Counted from the stretch's first letter, positions 44,825 to 56,032 are shown. The stretch: DNA of 64,000 nt from Serripes groenlandicus (GCA_031761405.1 JASEVX010000005.1:33050869-33114868); one strand, 5' to 3'. Notes: generated by a model from the letters alone, not told the origin. Numbers and translations: made by a program.

Positions 44825-44860
<36 letters not shown>

Positions 44861-44877
44861 ACTCCAATCGTCAAGGG

Positions 44878-45224
44878 GGCCGCAGGCGTGTTCCCAATTT
44901 TTCGGGAAAAGGGGGTCAATTTTCACTCTTGTTTCGGGAAAAATCCCCGAAAAAATTCAGAAAAAGGGTGTCTGTCACAAAATGACCCTCTAGGTCTACG
45001 ACTATAGATACTACCACACCAGGTGCTTGGACATTTAGTTCATCCAGAGGGGCCTAGGTGGTGCTTCTTACTGTGAGCTTGTGTGAATTGACATGGAATG
45101 TATAGATAATGAATACTAGTATACCACTATTGTTGATGGACAGATCCTACATGTATACTAATTAAACATGAAAAAACTTCCCTCAAATGCCCTTAAATTC
45201 CCAATTGATTAAATTCCTTCTCAA
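44878..45224. other. Unique sequence at the array edge
   Basis: It starts with GTTCCCAATTTTTCGGGAAA and TTTCGGGAAAAATCCCCGAA, a weak inverted pair. No gene was recognised. Confidence 0.4.
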
Positions 45225-45417
45225 TCAATCATTTAATGATTTTAGCTGCTTAATCAACTGAAAGTGATCATAGACATATGAGACCCAGAGTGACAAAAAG
45301 GCAAAAATACGAGAGGCCTGGGACGAGAGGGAGAGAGAGAGAGGACAAGTTTCCAGTTGGGGCTGAAAATGCATCTGAAAATCTTCAGAGGTTAAAGATA
45401 CGTCGGGCAGCTTGATC

Positions 45418-45518
45418 ATCCAGTCTTCAGTAGCCGCGACGGCATGGTTGGGGTTAGATTTATTAGTCGAATTTAAATCCTGAATAGATGATGCAGTGGC
45501 AGCCGACGTGGATGCCAT
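45418..45518 (-). CDS. Candidate first coding exon upstream of the array
   Basis: A minus-strand ATG in good context (TATGTCATGGCATCC) opens a frame reading MASTSAATASSIQDLNSTNK, then ATEDWMIKLPDVSLTSEDF. A possible donor, CCCGAC/GTATCT, would end in phase 0, which fits the phase-0 start of the caspase-like exons. The frame stays open to 45225 but becomes serine- and leucine-rich over a CTCTCT tract, which looks non-coding. The donor is weak and no known motif is present, so this is only a candidate. I set the end by that donor; the codon content up to it is what supports the call. Confidence 0.3.
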
Positions 45519-47007
45519 GACATAGGTGACGTTTGGATGTTTTCAATAGACATGGATTACTGCAACGGTTCTCAAGGTTTCGACAATTTTGGCTACCTGA
45601 ATGCTTTTAATAAGTATTTTCCACCAGGAATTCTATTTTTTTTTTTTTTTTTTTTTTTTTTTTCTCAAAAGAATAATTATAGTAAATTCATTGCTGTATA
45701 TAATAAATACATGCTCATTATGAACAATTTCTCCTTTTACAACAACGTTTTAAAATTTATCTGCCGCATATACATCAGAATGTGTATGTAAGTGGGAAAT
45801 GGTTAATTCTTTCCAACATACAATAAATCTGCAGTAGACTACTTTTTAGTAGGGATGTGACAGATTAATCGGTTAGTAATTCAAGTAACCGAGTACTCGA
45901 AAAAATAGAGAAAAAAATATACACAGTTGTATTTCACCTTTTGTTCTTTTCAATTTGTCACACGTATCTGACAAGAGGTTAATTATTCACACTCCGATTG
46001 GGAATGTTTACATCACTGTGAAAACGGCCGCACTCGATTGTATTGATGATAGTTTATTATCGATTAATTGTGGCTGATCTAACGATTAATTACAGGACAA
46101 TTTGTTTCTTTAAAAAACCTTTGATGTCTTATACAAGGCTAGAATTATATGATAATGACTTCTAAATGGTGTTCGAATGAATTTGATAAATTAAAATTGG
46201 TTTTTTTTTGTAAATTATTTACCAACAGGATTAGAAGATTTAAAGAGTAGTTTTAAGTTTTTAACACATTTGCCCCGGAGTTGGTTTTTAAAGACATGCA
46301 GTTATTTAACTCTTTCATTCAACATGTTATAAATCGTATATAATAACGGTCTCTTCGTTAAAAAAATAATACAATTGTTTTTTTTTTTTTTTTAAATTGG
46401 TTGAGAGGAATGAAAACGTTCCGTTCCGATCACAACGTTCTAGTCTGATTTATACATGACCAGGAAATGCTAGTTAAAAACAACAACAACAGTAACAAAA
46501 CCTGGAAGCAGTTGAATATTTATTGTATATACGAGTAACAGGTTACAAAATTATACGAGCAACATTGGTAAACGTTGCCATCGCTACTTTTTAGATATCT
46601 TGTCAAAAAGGGAAAATGTCTATAAATTATTAAAAGTAAAAAAAAAAAAAAAAGTGGCAAAGGGTAATTGCATGTACAGATAAGATACGAAGAAACTTCT
46701 TCGTCACAATGTTTTCAAAAGTCGTCCGAAAGCATATGAATGTGGGAAATGGTTTATAGGCAAAACATTAAGAAAACTACCTCAACAATTACACACAGTT
46801 AACACACTACAGGCTACATTTGGCATTTGATCTTCATGTAAATGTATCGGTACATTCATCACAATCAAATCTTGGCCAAGTTACAAACTGCGCCATATGA
46901 GGTCCAAAACTAGGTCACTAAGTCATTTTGGAGGAAAATCTTGTTAACACTCAGAAGTCCGCATTTTTAACTACAGCATGTTGAAACTTTATCAGAATGT
47001 TTGTATT
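45519..47007. other. Spacer with T tract and MITE remnants
   Basis: A long T tract lies at ~45639-45663. TTAA-type MITE fragments lie at 45715-45850 (GAACAATTTCTCCTTTTACA) and 46605-46755 (TCACAATGTTTTCAAAAGTC, AATGTGGGAAATGGTTTA). TAGGGATGTGACAGATTAAT at 45850 may be a hAT-type terminus but no partner was found. Confidence 0.4.
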
Positions 47008-47251
47008 GGTGTTATTTTATTGGCAGATCGCTTATGGGGTTTTATCTCAGGGTTTGCGTTTGCATTTGAAGGAGAAAAAGTACAGTTTCTAGTGTTAAAA
47101 AGTATTTTCATGCTTCAGCAACTTGAAAATATTTTTAACACTAGAAACTGTATTTTTAATTTCAAAAGAAAACGCAAAACCTGAGATAAAAAACCCCAAC
47201 AAGGATTGCCAATAAAATAACACCAACAAGGATTGCCAATAAAATAACACC
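47008..47251. mobile_element. Palindromic MITE with duplicated right end
   Basis: GGTGTTATTTTATTGGCAGA at the left is inverted in TTGCCAATAAAATAACACC at the right. Inner arms are TTTTATCTCAGGGTTTGCG and CGCAAAACCTGAGATAAAA, then TACAGTTTCTAGTGTTAAAA and TTTTAACACTAGAAACTGTA. The right end CAACAAGGATTGCCAATAAA appears twice in tandem. Confidence 0.75.
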
Positions 47252-47985
47252 TTTATAACTGAAACAATATGGTTCGATATAATATCCTTTTCAGATTCAA
47301 TACCCCCCTGCCGGTGGGGGTTAGAATACGCCGGCTGTCCGTCCTACAGAGGTAGAAGTTCCCTAATGGACCCGCCTGTTTGCCGTGGGTGGATACTCGT
47401 AAGCAGGAAACGAGGATCCTGGCAGTTGAGGGAAGCGCAGGGATCCCCGGCTTTCCAACACACTGCTTCAGTCTAAACGGGAGCCTAGATGGGCCCGGTC
47501 CAGTGCAAACGGCTGGTCATATATTATATTTAGGCACATTTCTTTTTTCTTACAAATACATGTATGTTAACTGTAATGGTGTTAAAATGTCATAAATATC
47601 TGTGCATGTATCTACGAATAAGTTTTGTTCTTTTTTACTTGAAAATATTCCATCCGATCGTTTCTTTCATTTCATGTACACCAACTTTATATTATGTGTC
47701 ATATTTAATTTGCATAAAGTTTACAATTTATTGTGCCTCGTCTTTTATAGGCTAATTGGGTGTCGCGGATGTTTTGGTCGGGGGCACTGACTTGCATGGC
47801 GAATCCCTGATATGGGGGACACATCCATGTTCTTCCTTGTCGCACTAGCTTATCCGCGGTATCTAAGTATACCATCTGTGTACCCCTGACACGAGGAGCT
47901 GGATTTCCGCTCCATGTATCGTGTTCCCTTGTTGGACTCCGTGGCGGGTGGGGGCAGCGGTTGACGAAATAAAAAAAACTTAAAC

Positions 47986-49277
47986 ATGGATCCTCAAACC
48001 AAAAAACGCACACGTGCTCAAATGGACTCGGACTCGGATATCGACAAACCTAATGGCAACACTTTAAATCCTTCATTTCCCCGCTTTCTTTTAATTGAAT
48101 CAAATTTACCTGAACAACCTATATCTTCCCTTTCACCTTTCGTCATTCAGAAATGCCTTGTCTCTCTTGCTGGTTCACCTAAGTCTGTCAAAGAATCAGG
48201 TGCTCTCCTCATTGAAGTTGAGAAGAAAGCACATGCCGACAATCTTTTAAAATTAAAAACTTTTTTCAATATCTCTGCAAAATGCTCCGCCCATAATACT
48301 CTCAATACTTCAAAAGGAATTATAAGATGCCCAGATCTTGCAGGAGTTTCTGAGGAGGAAACTGCTTCTGAACTGGCCGACCAACTGGTCGTCCATGTCA
48401 GAAGGATGACTTCCTACAGGGACAGTATCAAAAGACCAACAAACACCTTGGTGCTAACATTCAATGCAGCTATTTTGCCAAGATCCCTTAAAGTTAGATA
48501 CTTGAATGTCCCTGTTGACATGTACATCCCTAACCCATTGCAATGTTACACCTGTTATAAGTATGGCCATCATGAATCAAAATGTCGAAAAACTACAGAA
48601 GAAAAGGTTTGCCGTCGTTGCACTGCATTGTGTTCAGAACATGATGCAGATGTAAATGAATCATAATGTAAAAATACACTTAAATGTTCAAACTGTGGTG
48701 CCCGGCCGGGTAGCTCAATTGGTAGCGTATCTGACTCGTGATCTGGAGGTCACGGGTTCGATACCCGGTTGCGGCGACATTCTTTCGGGCGATGTTTTCC
48801 ATTGCCTCTCACCTCTGATCTATGTGAGAAAGTAGTCAGTGGCTTCGAAAGAATGTTGTGTAAGTACTGGTGTGGGAAAGCCAGGAAAACATGGGTAGGT
48901 GCACTGACCGCCGTGATATGACCAAAGCTGTTGAAAGCGGCGTTAAACTCCAAACAAACAAAACAAACAAACAAATCAAACTGTGGTGGTGAGCATTATT
49001 CTACCTCCTGCTTTGTGTGGAAACGGGAGAAGGAGATCTTTCTTTTCCTCAGGCGAAGAAAATTGTTGAAACCCGATTTAATTTGACCGTTTCATATGCT
49101 AATGTCACCCAAAACAACTCTTCTAAGCCTGTGGAAAGAAAAGATGCTATCAACCAGACTGATGTAGCTGTTCAAACCGAACACATTGAAGTTATTGAGT
49201 TGCCGAACCTCTTAAAGTTATTGAACAAATTAAAGTTGTCACTCAAAACAAACTCAAAAGAGTCCGAGACCAAATAA
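47986..49277 (+). pseudogene. LINE ORF1, gag-like zinc-knuckle protein, broken
   Basis: The ATG at 47986 opens a basic N-terminus (MDPQTKKRTRAQMDSDSD). A CCHC knuckle, CYTCYKYGHHESKC, is near residue 190, then CRRCTALCSEHD. A TAA at 48664 ends the frame, but the same frame continues CKNTLKCSNCGG, is split by the SINE 48701-48975, and resumes EHYSTSCFVWKREKEI. A further frame change near 49030 leads to LSFPQAKKIVETRFNLT. The usual role is binding LINE RNA for retrotransposition. Confidence 0.8.
48701..48975 (+). mobile_element. tRNA-derived SINE inside LINE ORF1
   Basis: The A-box region is GGGTAGCTCAATTGGTAGCG and the B box is GGTTCGATACCCGG. The 3' core contains GCCGTGATATGACCAAAGCT and GAAAGCGGCGTTAAACTCC before an ACAAACAAACAAA tail. 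The 13 bp target duplication TCAAACTGTGGTG lies at 48688-48700 and 48976-48988. It is the clearest SINE boundary in the window. Confidence 0.9.
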
Positions 49278-49444
49278 AAACAAAAGTTCAAGTAAAGTGG
49301 TTGCGTCGGATCGTACTCCCAAGGGATCCGATGACCAAATTAAAAACCATAACCGCTACCAGTGTCTTGGTGAAGACATGGAAGCAGAAGATACTATTGC
49401 AGATAATAATAAGCAAGGTAAAATTATAAGATTACCTTTACAAA

Positions 49445-50741
49445 ATGATTAAATCCATACTTCCTATTCTGTGTTCTGTTTTACTCATGTATTCAATGAT
49501 AATGAGTAACACTATTTTACAATGGAATTGTCGAGGTTTAAATTCTAACTTTGAAGAATTATCCTTACTTATCAATGAAAATAAACCAGTAGCACTTTGT
49601 CTTCAGGAAACTTTCCTGAAAGATTATGACATATTTACACTAAAGTATCGCTCTTGTTATCACACAGCCTCTCGGGCTGGTGACCGTGTGTGTGGTGGGG
49701 TTGCTGTAGTTGTTAACAACTCAGTCCCTCATAAGCTAATAAATCTTGATACAACATTGCAGGCAACTGCTGTTAGAATTTCTATTAACAAAGCAGTGAC
49801 TTTGTGTTCATTGTATCTCCCACCAAGTATGCCACTAGATATAGATAAACTAAACAACCTTATCTCTCAACTCCCCAAACCCTTCATTTTAATGGGATTT
49901 CAATTGCCACAATACATTGTGGGGATGTAACGACACCAATATACAGGGTCGAAAGTTAGAAGAATTTATTTTTAAACAAGATCTTTGTCTTTTAAATGAA
50001 AAATCATATACATACTTGCACCCTGCTACTGGTTCTTACTCATCTCTTGATCTTGCTGTTTGTAGCCCTGATATATTTGTTGATTTCTCATGGAAGGTCT
50101 CAGACGACCTTCATGGAAGTGATCATTTCCCTTTAAGTATTACTGAAACTGGACGCTCTGTCCAGGAGCGTCCGCGTCGATGGGGAATCCACAAAGCGAA
50201 CTGGAATTTATTCCAGATGCGATGTGACGAATCCATTACTCCGAATGATATTTTAGATTGTGATAATCCTACACAACTTTTTACTTCATTAATTTATCAG
50301 GCAGCTGAAGAAGCAATACCACGAACTTCGACAACTCCAAAGCGCCCTCACAAACCTTGGTTTGATGAGGATTGCAAAAAGGCTATAGGTACACGCAAAT
50401 CGGCTCTCAGACAATGTGACCGGAGACCAACCCATGAAAACCATGAAAAATTTAAAACAGCTCGAGCAAAAGCTCGCAAAACTATTAAACAAAGTAAACT
50501 TGCGTCTTGGCGACGGTATGTATCTAGGTTAAATTCTAGATCATCCGTCAAAAAGACATGGGATATGATAAGAAAAATTAATGGCAAGAGTAGCTCGATT
50601 GGTGTAAATCACCTGGACACTCCAGACGGTGTCGCTTCTACAAAGAAGGATATTGCTGATACTTTGCGCAAAAGTCGTCCTCTTCAAACTTTTCTCCAAA
50701 GTTTCAAAAATTTCAACAACAGAAGGAGAAACAAAAATTAA
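49445..50741 (+). pseudogene. LINE ORF2, endonuclease and start of RT region
   Basis: TILQWNCRGLNSNFEEL, VALCLQETF, GVAVVVNNS and later LHGSDHFPLSI are the AP-endonuclease motifs (Asn, Glu and the SDH catalytic triad region). A single-base deletion near 49893-49895 turns the expected GDFN into GFQ. The frame is recovered from 49917 as MWGCNDTNIQGRKLEEF. The frame is then lost near 50690-50741. Confidence 0.85.
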
Positions 50742-52331
50742 ATTTTAAATCAAAGAATAAACAGGCCTACAATAAACTTTTTACGTTAAAAGAATTAAAA
50801 ACAGCTCTGAAAAAGTGCCATGATACCGCTCCGGGTTCAGATGATATACACTATCAATTACTTAAACATTTACCTTTTCGGTCCCTTTCTTGTTTACTTG
50901 ACGTTTATAATCAGGTTTGGCGAACGGGAAGTCTCCCGGGTTCTTGGAAAGAGGCCATCGTTATTCCAATTCCCAAACCTGGTAGTTATCGCCCCATAGC
51001 CTTAACCAGCTGCATATGTAAAACCATGGAAAGAATGGTCAACGACAGACTTGTTTGGTTTCTTGAAAAGAACAAACTTATCACAACTGTCCAGTCTGGT
51101 TTTCGTAAACATAGAAGCACAATGGATCATTTGATCCGTTTTGAAACTTTTATCCGTGAAGCTTTTATAAAAAAGGAGCATGTAGTCTCCCTCCGTCTTC
51201 TTTGACTTAGAAAGTGCATATGACACGACTTGGAAGTATGGAATTATGAATGACCTCTATGCTTTCGGCATAAGAGGTCGTTTTGCTTATTTTATTTCTG
51301 CATTTTTAACTGACCGTCAGTTCAAAGTTCGTGTTGGTGATACTTTTTCTGAACCACACGAACAGGAAATGGGTGTTCCCCAGGGATGTATTCTTTCTGT
51401 TACACTTTTTAGTGTTAAAATTAATAACATTATTAAATCTGTTAACCCTGGAGTTGAATGCCTTTTATATGTTGATGATTTCTGTATTTGTTACAGATCA
51501 AAAAATATGCATACAATTGAAAGACAATTGCAACAAGTTTTAAATAATTTACAAAAATGGTCAAACGAAAATGGATTAAATTTTCTAAAAGCAAGACCAA
51601 ATGTATGCACTTTTGTCAACTTCGTAAACACCACCTAAATATAGATTTAACACTAGATGGCACTCGTATTGAAGTTGTGCCTGATTTTAAATTCCTTGGT
51701 CTATTGTTTGACCCAAAACTGACATTTATTCCTCATATTAAATATCTTAGAAATAAATGCCAGAAAGCATTAAATCTTTTACGCGTTGTATCCCATATGG
51801 ATTGGGGAGCTGACTGTAAAGTCCTGTTGAGACTTTACAGGTCATTAATACGATATAAATTAGACTACGCATGTATTGTTTATGGCTCGGCACGAAAATC
51901 ATACATTGCAACACTTGATTCTATTCACCATCAGGGTTTACGGCTAGCCCTGGGCGCTTTCCGAACTTCGCCCGTCAAAAGTCTCTATGTGGAAGCCAAT
52001 GAACCACCCTTATATTTACGCCGACAAAAACTAGCTATGCAGTATTTTTTAAAACTTAAGTCCAACCCTTCAAATCCCACTTATAGAATCGTTTTTAAAC
52101 CTTTAAAGAAGGAACGGGTAATACCGCCTTTTGGTATCCGTTACGGTCCTGAAGTCGCTAAGCTTGATGTTGATCTTGAGGACATCGCGAGGCAGGAGAT
52201 TTCAGATTCTCCACCTTGGACTCTAAATAGTCCATCCTTCATTTATGATCTTGCGACCGATAAAAAGGCCTGCACAGATCCTATTGTTTTTAAATCGAAC
52301 TATATTGAAATTATAAATACATATTATAACT
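50742..52331 (+). pseudogene. LINE ORF2, reverse transcriptase domain, broken
   Basis: Pieces in order are APGSDDIHYQLLK, YRPIALTSCICKTMERMVND, VQSGFRKHRSTMDHL, GVPQGCILSVTLF, YVDDFCICYR (catalytic YVDD at 51468-51479) and FKFLGLLFDPKLTF. The frame shifts near 51200 and 51590, and the loop before YRPIALTS is shorter than usual (KPGSYRPI). RT would copy LINE RNA at the nicked target, but this copy cannot make an intact enzyme. Confidence 0.85.
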
Positions 52332-53135
52332 GAGCGTATTTATACAGATGGTTCTAAGGATGGAAAAAAGGCTGCTGCCGCTGCAGTTCATGATGGCGTT
52401 GTAATAACATTTCGGTTGCTAAATAATGCTTCTATATTTTCTGCCGAGTTAAAGGCAATTCATTTGGCTTTGGACCATATTGAATCCGACGGTTATTGGC
52501 GATATATTATTTTTACTGACTCATTGTCTGCTATGCAGGCACTTCAGAATGACAAAATAGACAACCCTATTATTGTTAACCTCCTTTCTAAGCTATCGGG
52601 TATGGGTATTTGTGCAACAGCACATGTAGTATTTTGCTGGATCCCGAGTCATATGGGCATTCACGGTAACGAACATGCTGACTTGGCAGCCAAGTCTGCT
52701 CTTTCACAAGATATTTTACCTTTTAAAATACCTTATACCGATTTTAAACCTTTAATAAATGTTTTACTTCACGATAAGTGGCAAAGTGATTGGATTGAGC
52801 AAGTAAATAATAAACTGCACTCAATCAAGTCAGTACTTGGTGAGTGCCTGCCAGCTTTTAGATCCTGTCGCCGAGAAGAAATTGTCCTTGCTCGTTTACG
52901 CATTGGGCACACATGGTTAACTCATGCGTACTTACTGAAGGGTGAGGAAGCACCTCAGTGTATTCCATGTTTTACACAACTTTCAGTACAGCACATTCTT
53001 CTGGAATGTGCTGATTTCGCTCCAATACGTGATAGATTTTTCAAGGCTCAAAGTATGCGTCAGCTCTTTGAGTCTGTCAAACCTGAACTTGTATTTGATT
53101 TCCTTAGGGAAATTAATATTTTTAATAAGATATGA
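52332..53135 (+). pseudogene. LINE ORF2, RNase H and C-terminus
   Basis: An open frame from ERIYTDGSKDG includes FSAELKAIHLAL, IIFTDSLSAMQAL and GIHGNEHADLAAKSAL. The four acidic positions of RNase H (TDGS, AEL, TDS, HAD) are all present. The C-terminus has a CIPCFTQLSVQHILLEC motif, the usual CCHC-like end. It is out of frame with the RT part, where TAA/TGA near 52331 intervenes. Confidence 0.85.
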
Positions 53136-53443
53136 CTATTTCTTAAATCGTGCTTTTGCACATGTATTACTTTTACAGATCCTGTTCCGCATTTTCTCAG
53201 ATATTGTTTATCTTTATGTTAAGTATTTCATAGCAGTGTTTGGCTTGTTTGCCTAAATTCTGTTTTACTTTGTTTTACATGTCGTTTTATATTAATGTTA
53301 AATATCGCGTACATCATGTTTAATTGTTTTGTCTAATAAACTGGTTAGTTATATTTCAATCATTTCATAATTTACAGTAAGTAAATCATTAAGCGCCCAA
53401 AATGACCTTAGTTGTCGACGGGCCTTAAAACACCATTCATTCA

Positions 53444-53601
53444 TGCATACTTACTGAAAGGTGAGGAAGCTCCTCAATGTATTCCATGTTTTACACAACT
53501 TTCAGTACAGCACATTCTTCTGGAATGTGCTGATTTCGCTCCAATACGTGATAGATTTTTCAAGGCTCAAAGTATGCGTCAGCTCTTTGAGTCTGTCAAA
53601 C
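53444..53601 (+). repeat. Partial duplicate of LINE C-terminus
   Basis: About 155 bp from GCATACTTACTGAAAGGTGA to AGCTCTTTGAGTCTGTCAAA repeats 52926-53081 with few changes. It probably derives from another, truncated LINE copy next to the first one. Confidence 0.75.
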
Positions 53602-55935
53602 CAAACTTTTCCAACTTTGTTCTCTGTTGCATGTAGTGTTATGCGGATCATTTATATTAAAAAGTCGTAACACTAAATGAAATAGCACAACGACTTTTTT
53701 CATACAAATCATCCTCACGCACAAACGCCTAAAACAGACATTAACTATTGTTCTAGAAGTCTGCCCTCCTGCAAACTGGTGGCATTCTAAAGAATGGATA
53801 GACACGCCACATATGGAATCGCCTTTCCCAGGGGCGTTTGTATGGTCTCGGGGGGAAAAAACCCGTTTTCTCAATGTTGTTCTTTGATCCATGTGCAGTG
53901 AAACTTTTTTCTAGAGATCTCACAAGCTCCAAAATTTGGCAATTGGTAGGGTACGTAGACATAACGCGTAAATTATCGCCATTATGGGTGGCGTTGATAT
54001 AGTTTCGTGAGAAAAAGATGTTTTCCAACTTTGTTCTTTGGTGCATGTAGTGTTATGTGGATCATTTATATCAAAAAGTCGTAACGGACAGTTAACGCCA
54101 CACAACGACTTATTTCATACAAATCATCCTCACGCACAAACGCCCTGAAACAGACATTAATTATTGTTCTAGAAGTCTGCCATCCTGCAAACTGATCGCA
54201 ATCGAAAGAATACATAGACACGCCACATATGGAATCGCTTTTCCCAGGGCCGTTGGTGCAGATACAGTAAACAACCTTCAGTTACAACTTAACGCTATTT
54301 CAGATTTTTGCTTACAATCAGAAATGACAGTTAACTTAAAAAAGACGGAAATAATAGTATTTAGAAACGGTGGACCGCTTCGAAATACCGAAAAATGGAA
54401 ACTTAACGGTGAAAATGTAAAAGTTACATCATTTTATAAATACATGGGTCTTCTATTTACACCAAAGTTATCTTGGACTGCAGCTAAATTAAAACTGGCA
54501 TCTCAAGCAAGAAAAGCTATAAATAGCATCAAACGATATCAACTTCCTTTTGGTAAATTCTCTCATGAAGACTTGTTCAAATTATTCAACTCGATGGTTA
54601 TCCCTATTCTCACATACGGCGCGGAGATATGGGGGCACACTTATTCCTCAGATATTGAAAAGGTTCAAATTGAATTATGTCGTTATTATCTCGGTGTAAA
54701 TTCGTCTGTTAACAATTGTGTGGTATTGGGAGAATGTGGGAGTCTTCCCTTAAGTCAAATATATTTTACAAAGTGCATTAAGTACTGGTGTAAATTATTG
54801 CAAATGTCAGACACGCTATCCTAAAAATTGCTATAAGATGTTAATATCACATGACAATATTGGTCGAACAAACTGGGTCACAAATATCAAGGAGTTATTA
54901 TATAGATACGGCTATGGGTACGTTTGGTTAAACCAAGATGTTGGTGACAAGAAAATGTTTATTTTTTCATTTAAACAGCGTCTTACGGATTGCATGACTC
55001 AAAACTGGTCTGATGAATTATCAAGTTCCTCAAGATGTGATACTTACTGCAATTTAAACGTTGAAAAATACTTATGTATAGACATATCTTTTTACTTTAG
55101 GAAATCTTTTGCGCGTTTTCGATGCTCTAGTCACAAACTAAATATTGAATTTGGAAGACATTATGGAATAGAAAGAGCCGACAGAACTTGTTTTTATTGT
55201 TTGTTAAATGGTAACCATCTTATTTTAGAAGACGAGTATCATGCATTTTTCATTTGCCCCAAATATTATATTGTAAGGGAAAACTATTTATTTAATTGGT
55301 ATTGTGGAAGAACTGAAACAGTTGATTTTATTAACTTAATGAAAATTAATAATTGTAAAAAATTAAAACTTTTAATGATATTTATTACAAAACTTATGAG
55401 GGAAATTGATGATTTGTAGGAACATTTATTTCATAAGACATGAATTTTGTTTTGTTTTCTGTAATGTATTGTTTGTTTTGCATATAGCATATTTATATTT
55501 AACAAATATAAATTGACATAACCTATTTTTCACATGATGTATTATTATTTGTAACATTTGATTATGTATTTTGGGCCGGTGGCCTTTGATTACGTAAATA
55601 AATAAAATAAATTGTTTGTATGGTCTCGGGAAAAAAACCGTTTTCTCAATGTTGTTCTTTGATCCATGTGCAGTGAAACTTTTTTCTAAAGGTCTAACAA
55701 GCTCCAAATTTTGGCAATTGGTAGGGTACGTAGACATGACACATATGGAATCGCCTTTACGGGGGCCGTTAATATGGTTTCGGAAAAAAAAAATCCAACT
55801 TTGTTCTCTGTTGCATGTAGTGTTATGCGGATCATTTATATTAAACAGTCGTAACACTAAATGAAATAGCACAACGACTTTTTTCATACAAATCATCCAC
55901 GCCACATATGGAAACGCCGTGATATAACTGAACAT
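53602..55935. repeat. ~415 bp tandem repeat, interrupted by a LINE fragment
   Basis: CCAACTTTGTTCT...GCATGTAGTGTTAT recurs at 53611, 54026 and 55795. Each unit also has AGTCGTAACACTAAATGAAA- and CGCCACATATGGAATCGC-like blocks. The second unit breaks at CCCAGGGCCGTT (54255) and resumes at 55612 with TTTGTATGGTCTCGGG, exactly as CAGGGGCGTTTGTATGGTCT reads uninterrupted at ~53830. Confidence 0.75.
54256..55611 (+). mobile_element. 5'-truncated LINE fragment (CR1/L2-like)
   Basis: Two frames cover 54258-54824 and 54838-55419. The first has SEMTVNLKKTEIIVFRNGG, FYKYMGLLFTPKLSW and ILTYGAEIWGH, the RT thumb region after the catalytic palm. The second has CFYCLLNGNHLILEDEYHAF and FICPKYYIVRENYL, a C-terminal CCHC-like motif. 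A stop/frame change near 54822 makes it a pseudogene. The 3' end is GGTGGCCTTTGATTACGTAA followed by an AAATAAATAAAATAAA tail. Confidence 0.75.
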
Positions 55936-56032
55936 GGCATGCAACTAAGGAACGTAATTAGCTTGGGAAAAGACTAAGAAACAATATCGAATTGTACATT
56001 TGTTTTAATGTAATAATAATAATAATAATAAT

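Larger units (their letters stand above)
36024..44877 (-). repeat. Five-copy ~1.77 kb tandem array of caspase-like exon
   Basis: Exon starts lie at 37065, 38831, 40603, 42373 and 44142, spaced 1766, 1772, 1770 and 1769 bp. Each unit holds WWP-p20 coding, the acceptor, ~0.7 kb of non-coding DNA and a C tract of 22-33 bases (37750-37771, 39517-39543, 41289-41313, 43059-43082, 44828-44860). Every junction reads TCAAGGGGAATCGTGGAAG, where the intact copy has CTCACGATCGTGGAAG. After the last tract the array leaves the repeat at TCAAGGGGG/CCGCAGG (~44877). Units are almost identical. Confidence 0.95.
47300..53443 (+). mobile_element. Inactivated I-superfamily non-LTR retrotransposon (LINE)
   Basis: A GC-richer 5' UTR (~47300-47985) is followed by gag-like ORF1, an ORF2 with AP-endonuclease, reverse transcriptase and RNase H, and a ~300 bp 3' UTR ending CGACGGGCCTTAAAACACCA and a CATT-rich tail. 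A plus-strand order of endonuclease, RT and RNase H is typical of the I superfamily (I/Nimb type). Several frame breaks and a SINE insertion show it is dead. The exact 5' end and target duplication could not be fixed. Confidence 0.8.

Noticed and set aside
35943..44993. Plus-strand 83-107 aa frames repeated in each unit of the caspase array
   Set aside because: They are antisense shadows of the caspase-like exon, or cross the C tract and vary with its length. Repetition follows the tandem array, not selection.
48701..48780. Functional tRNA gene
   Set aside because: A and B boxes are good, but the anticodon arm does not pair well, and the sequence continues into a SINE body with a target duplication.
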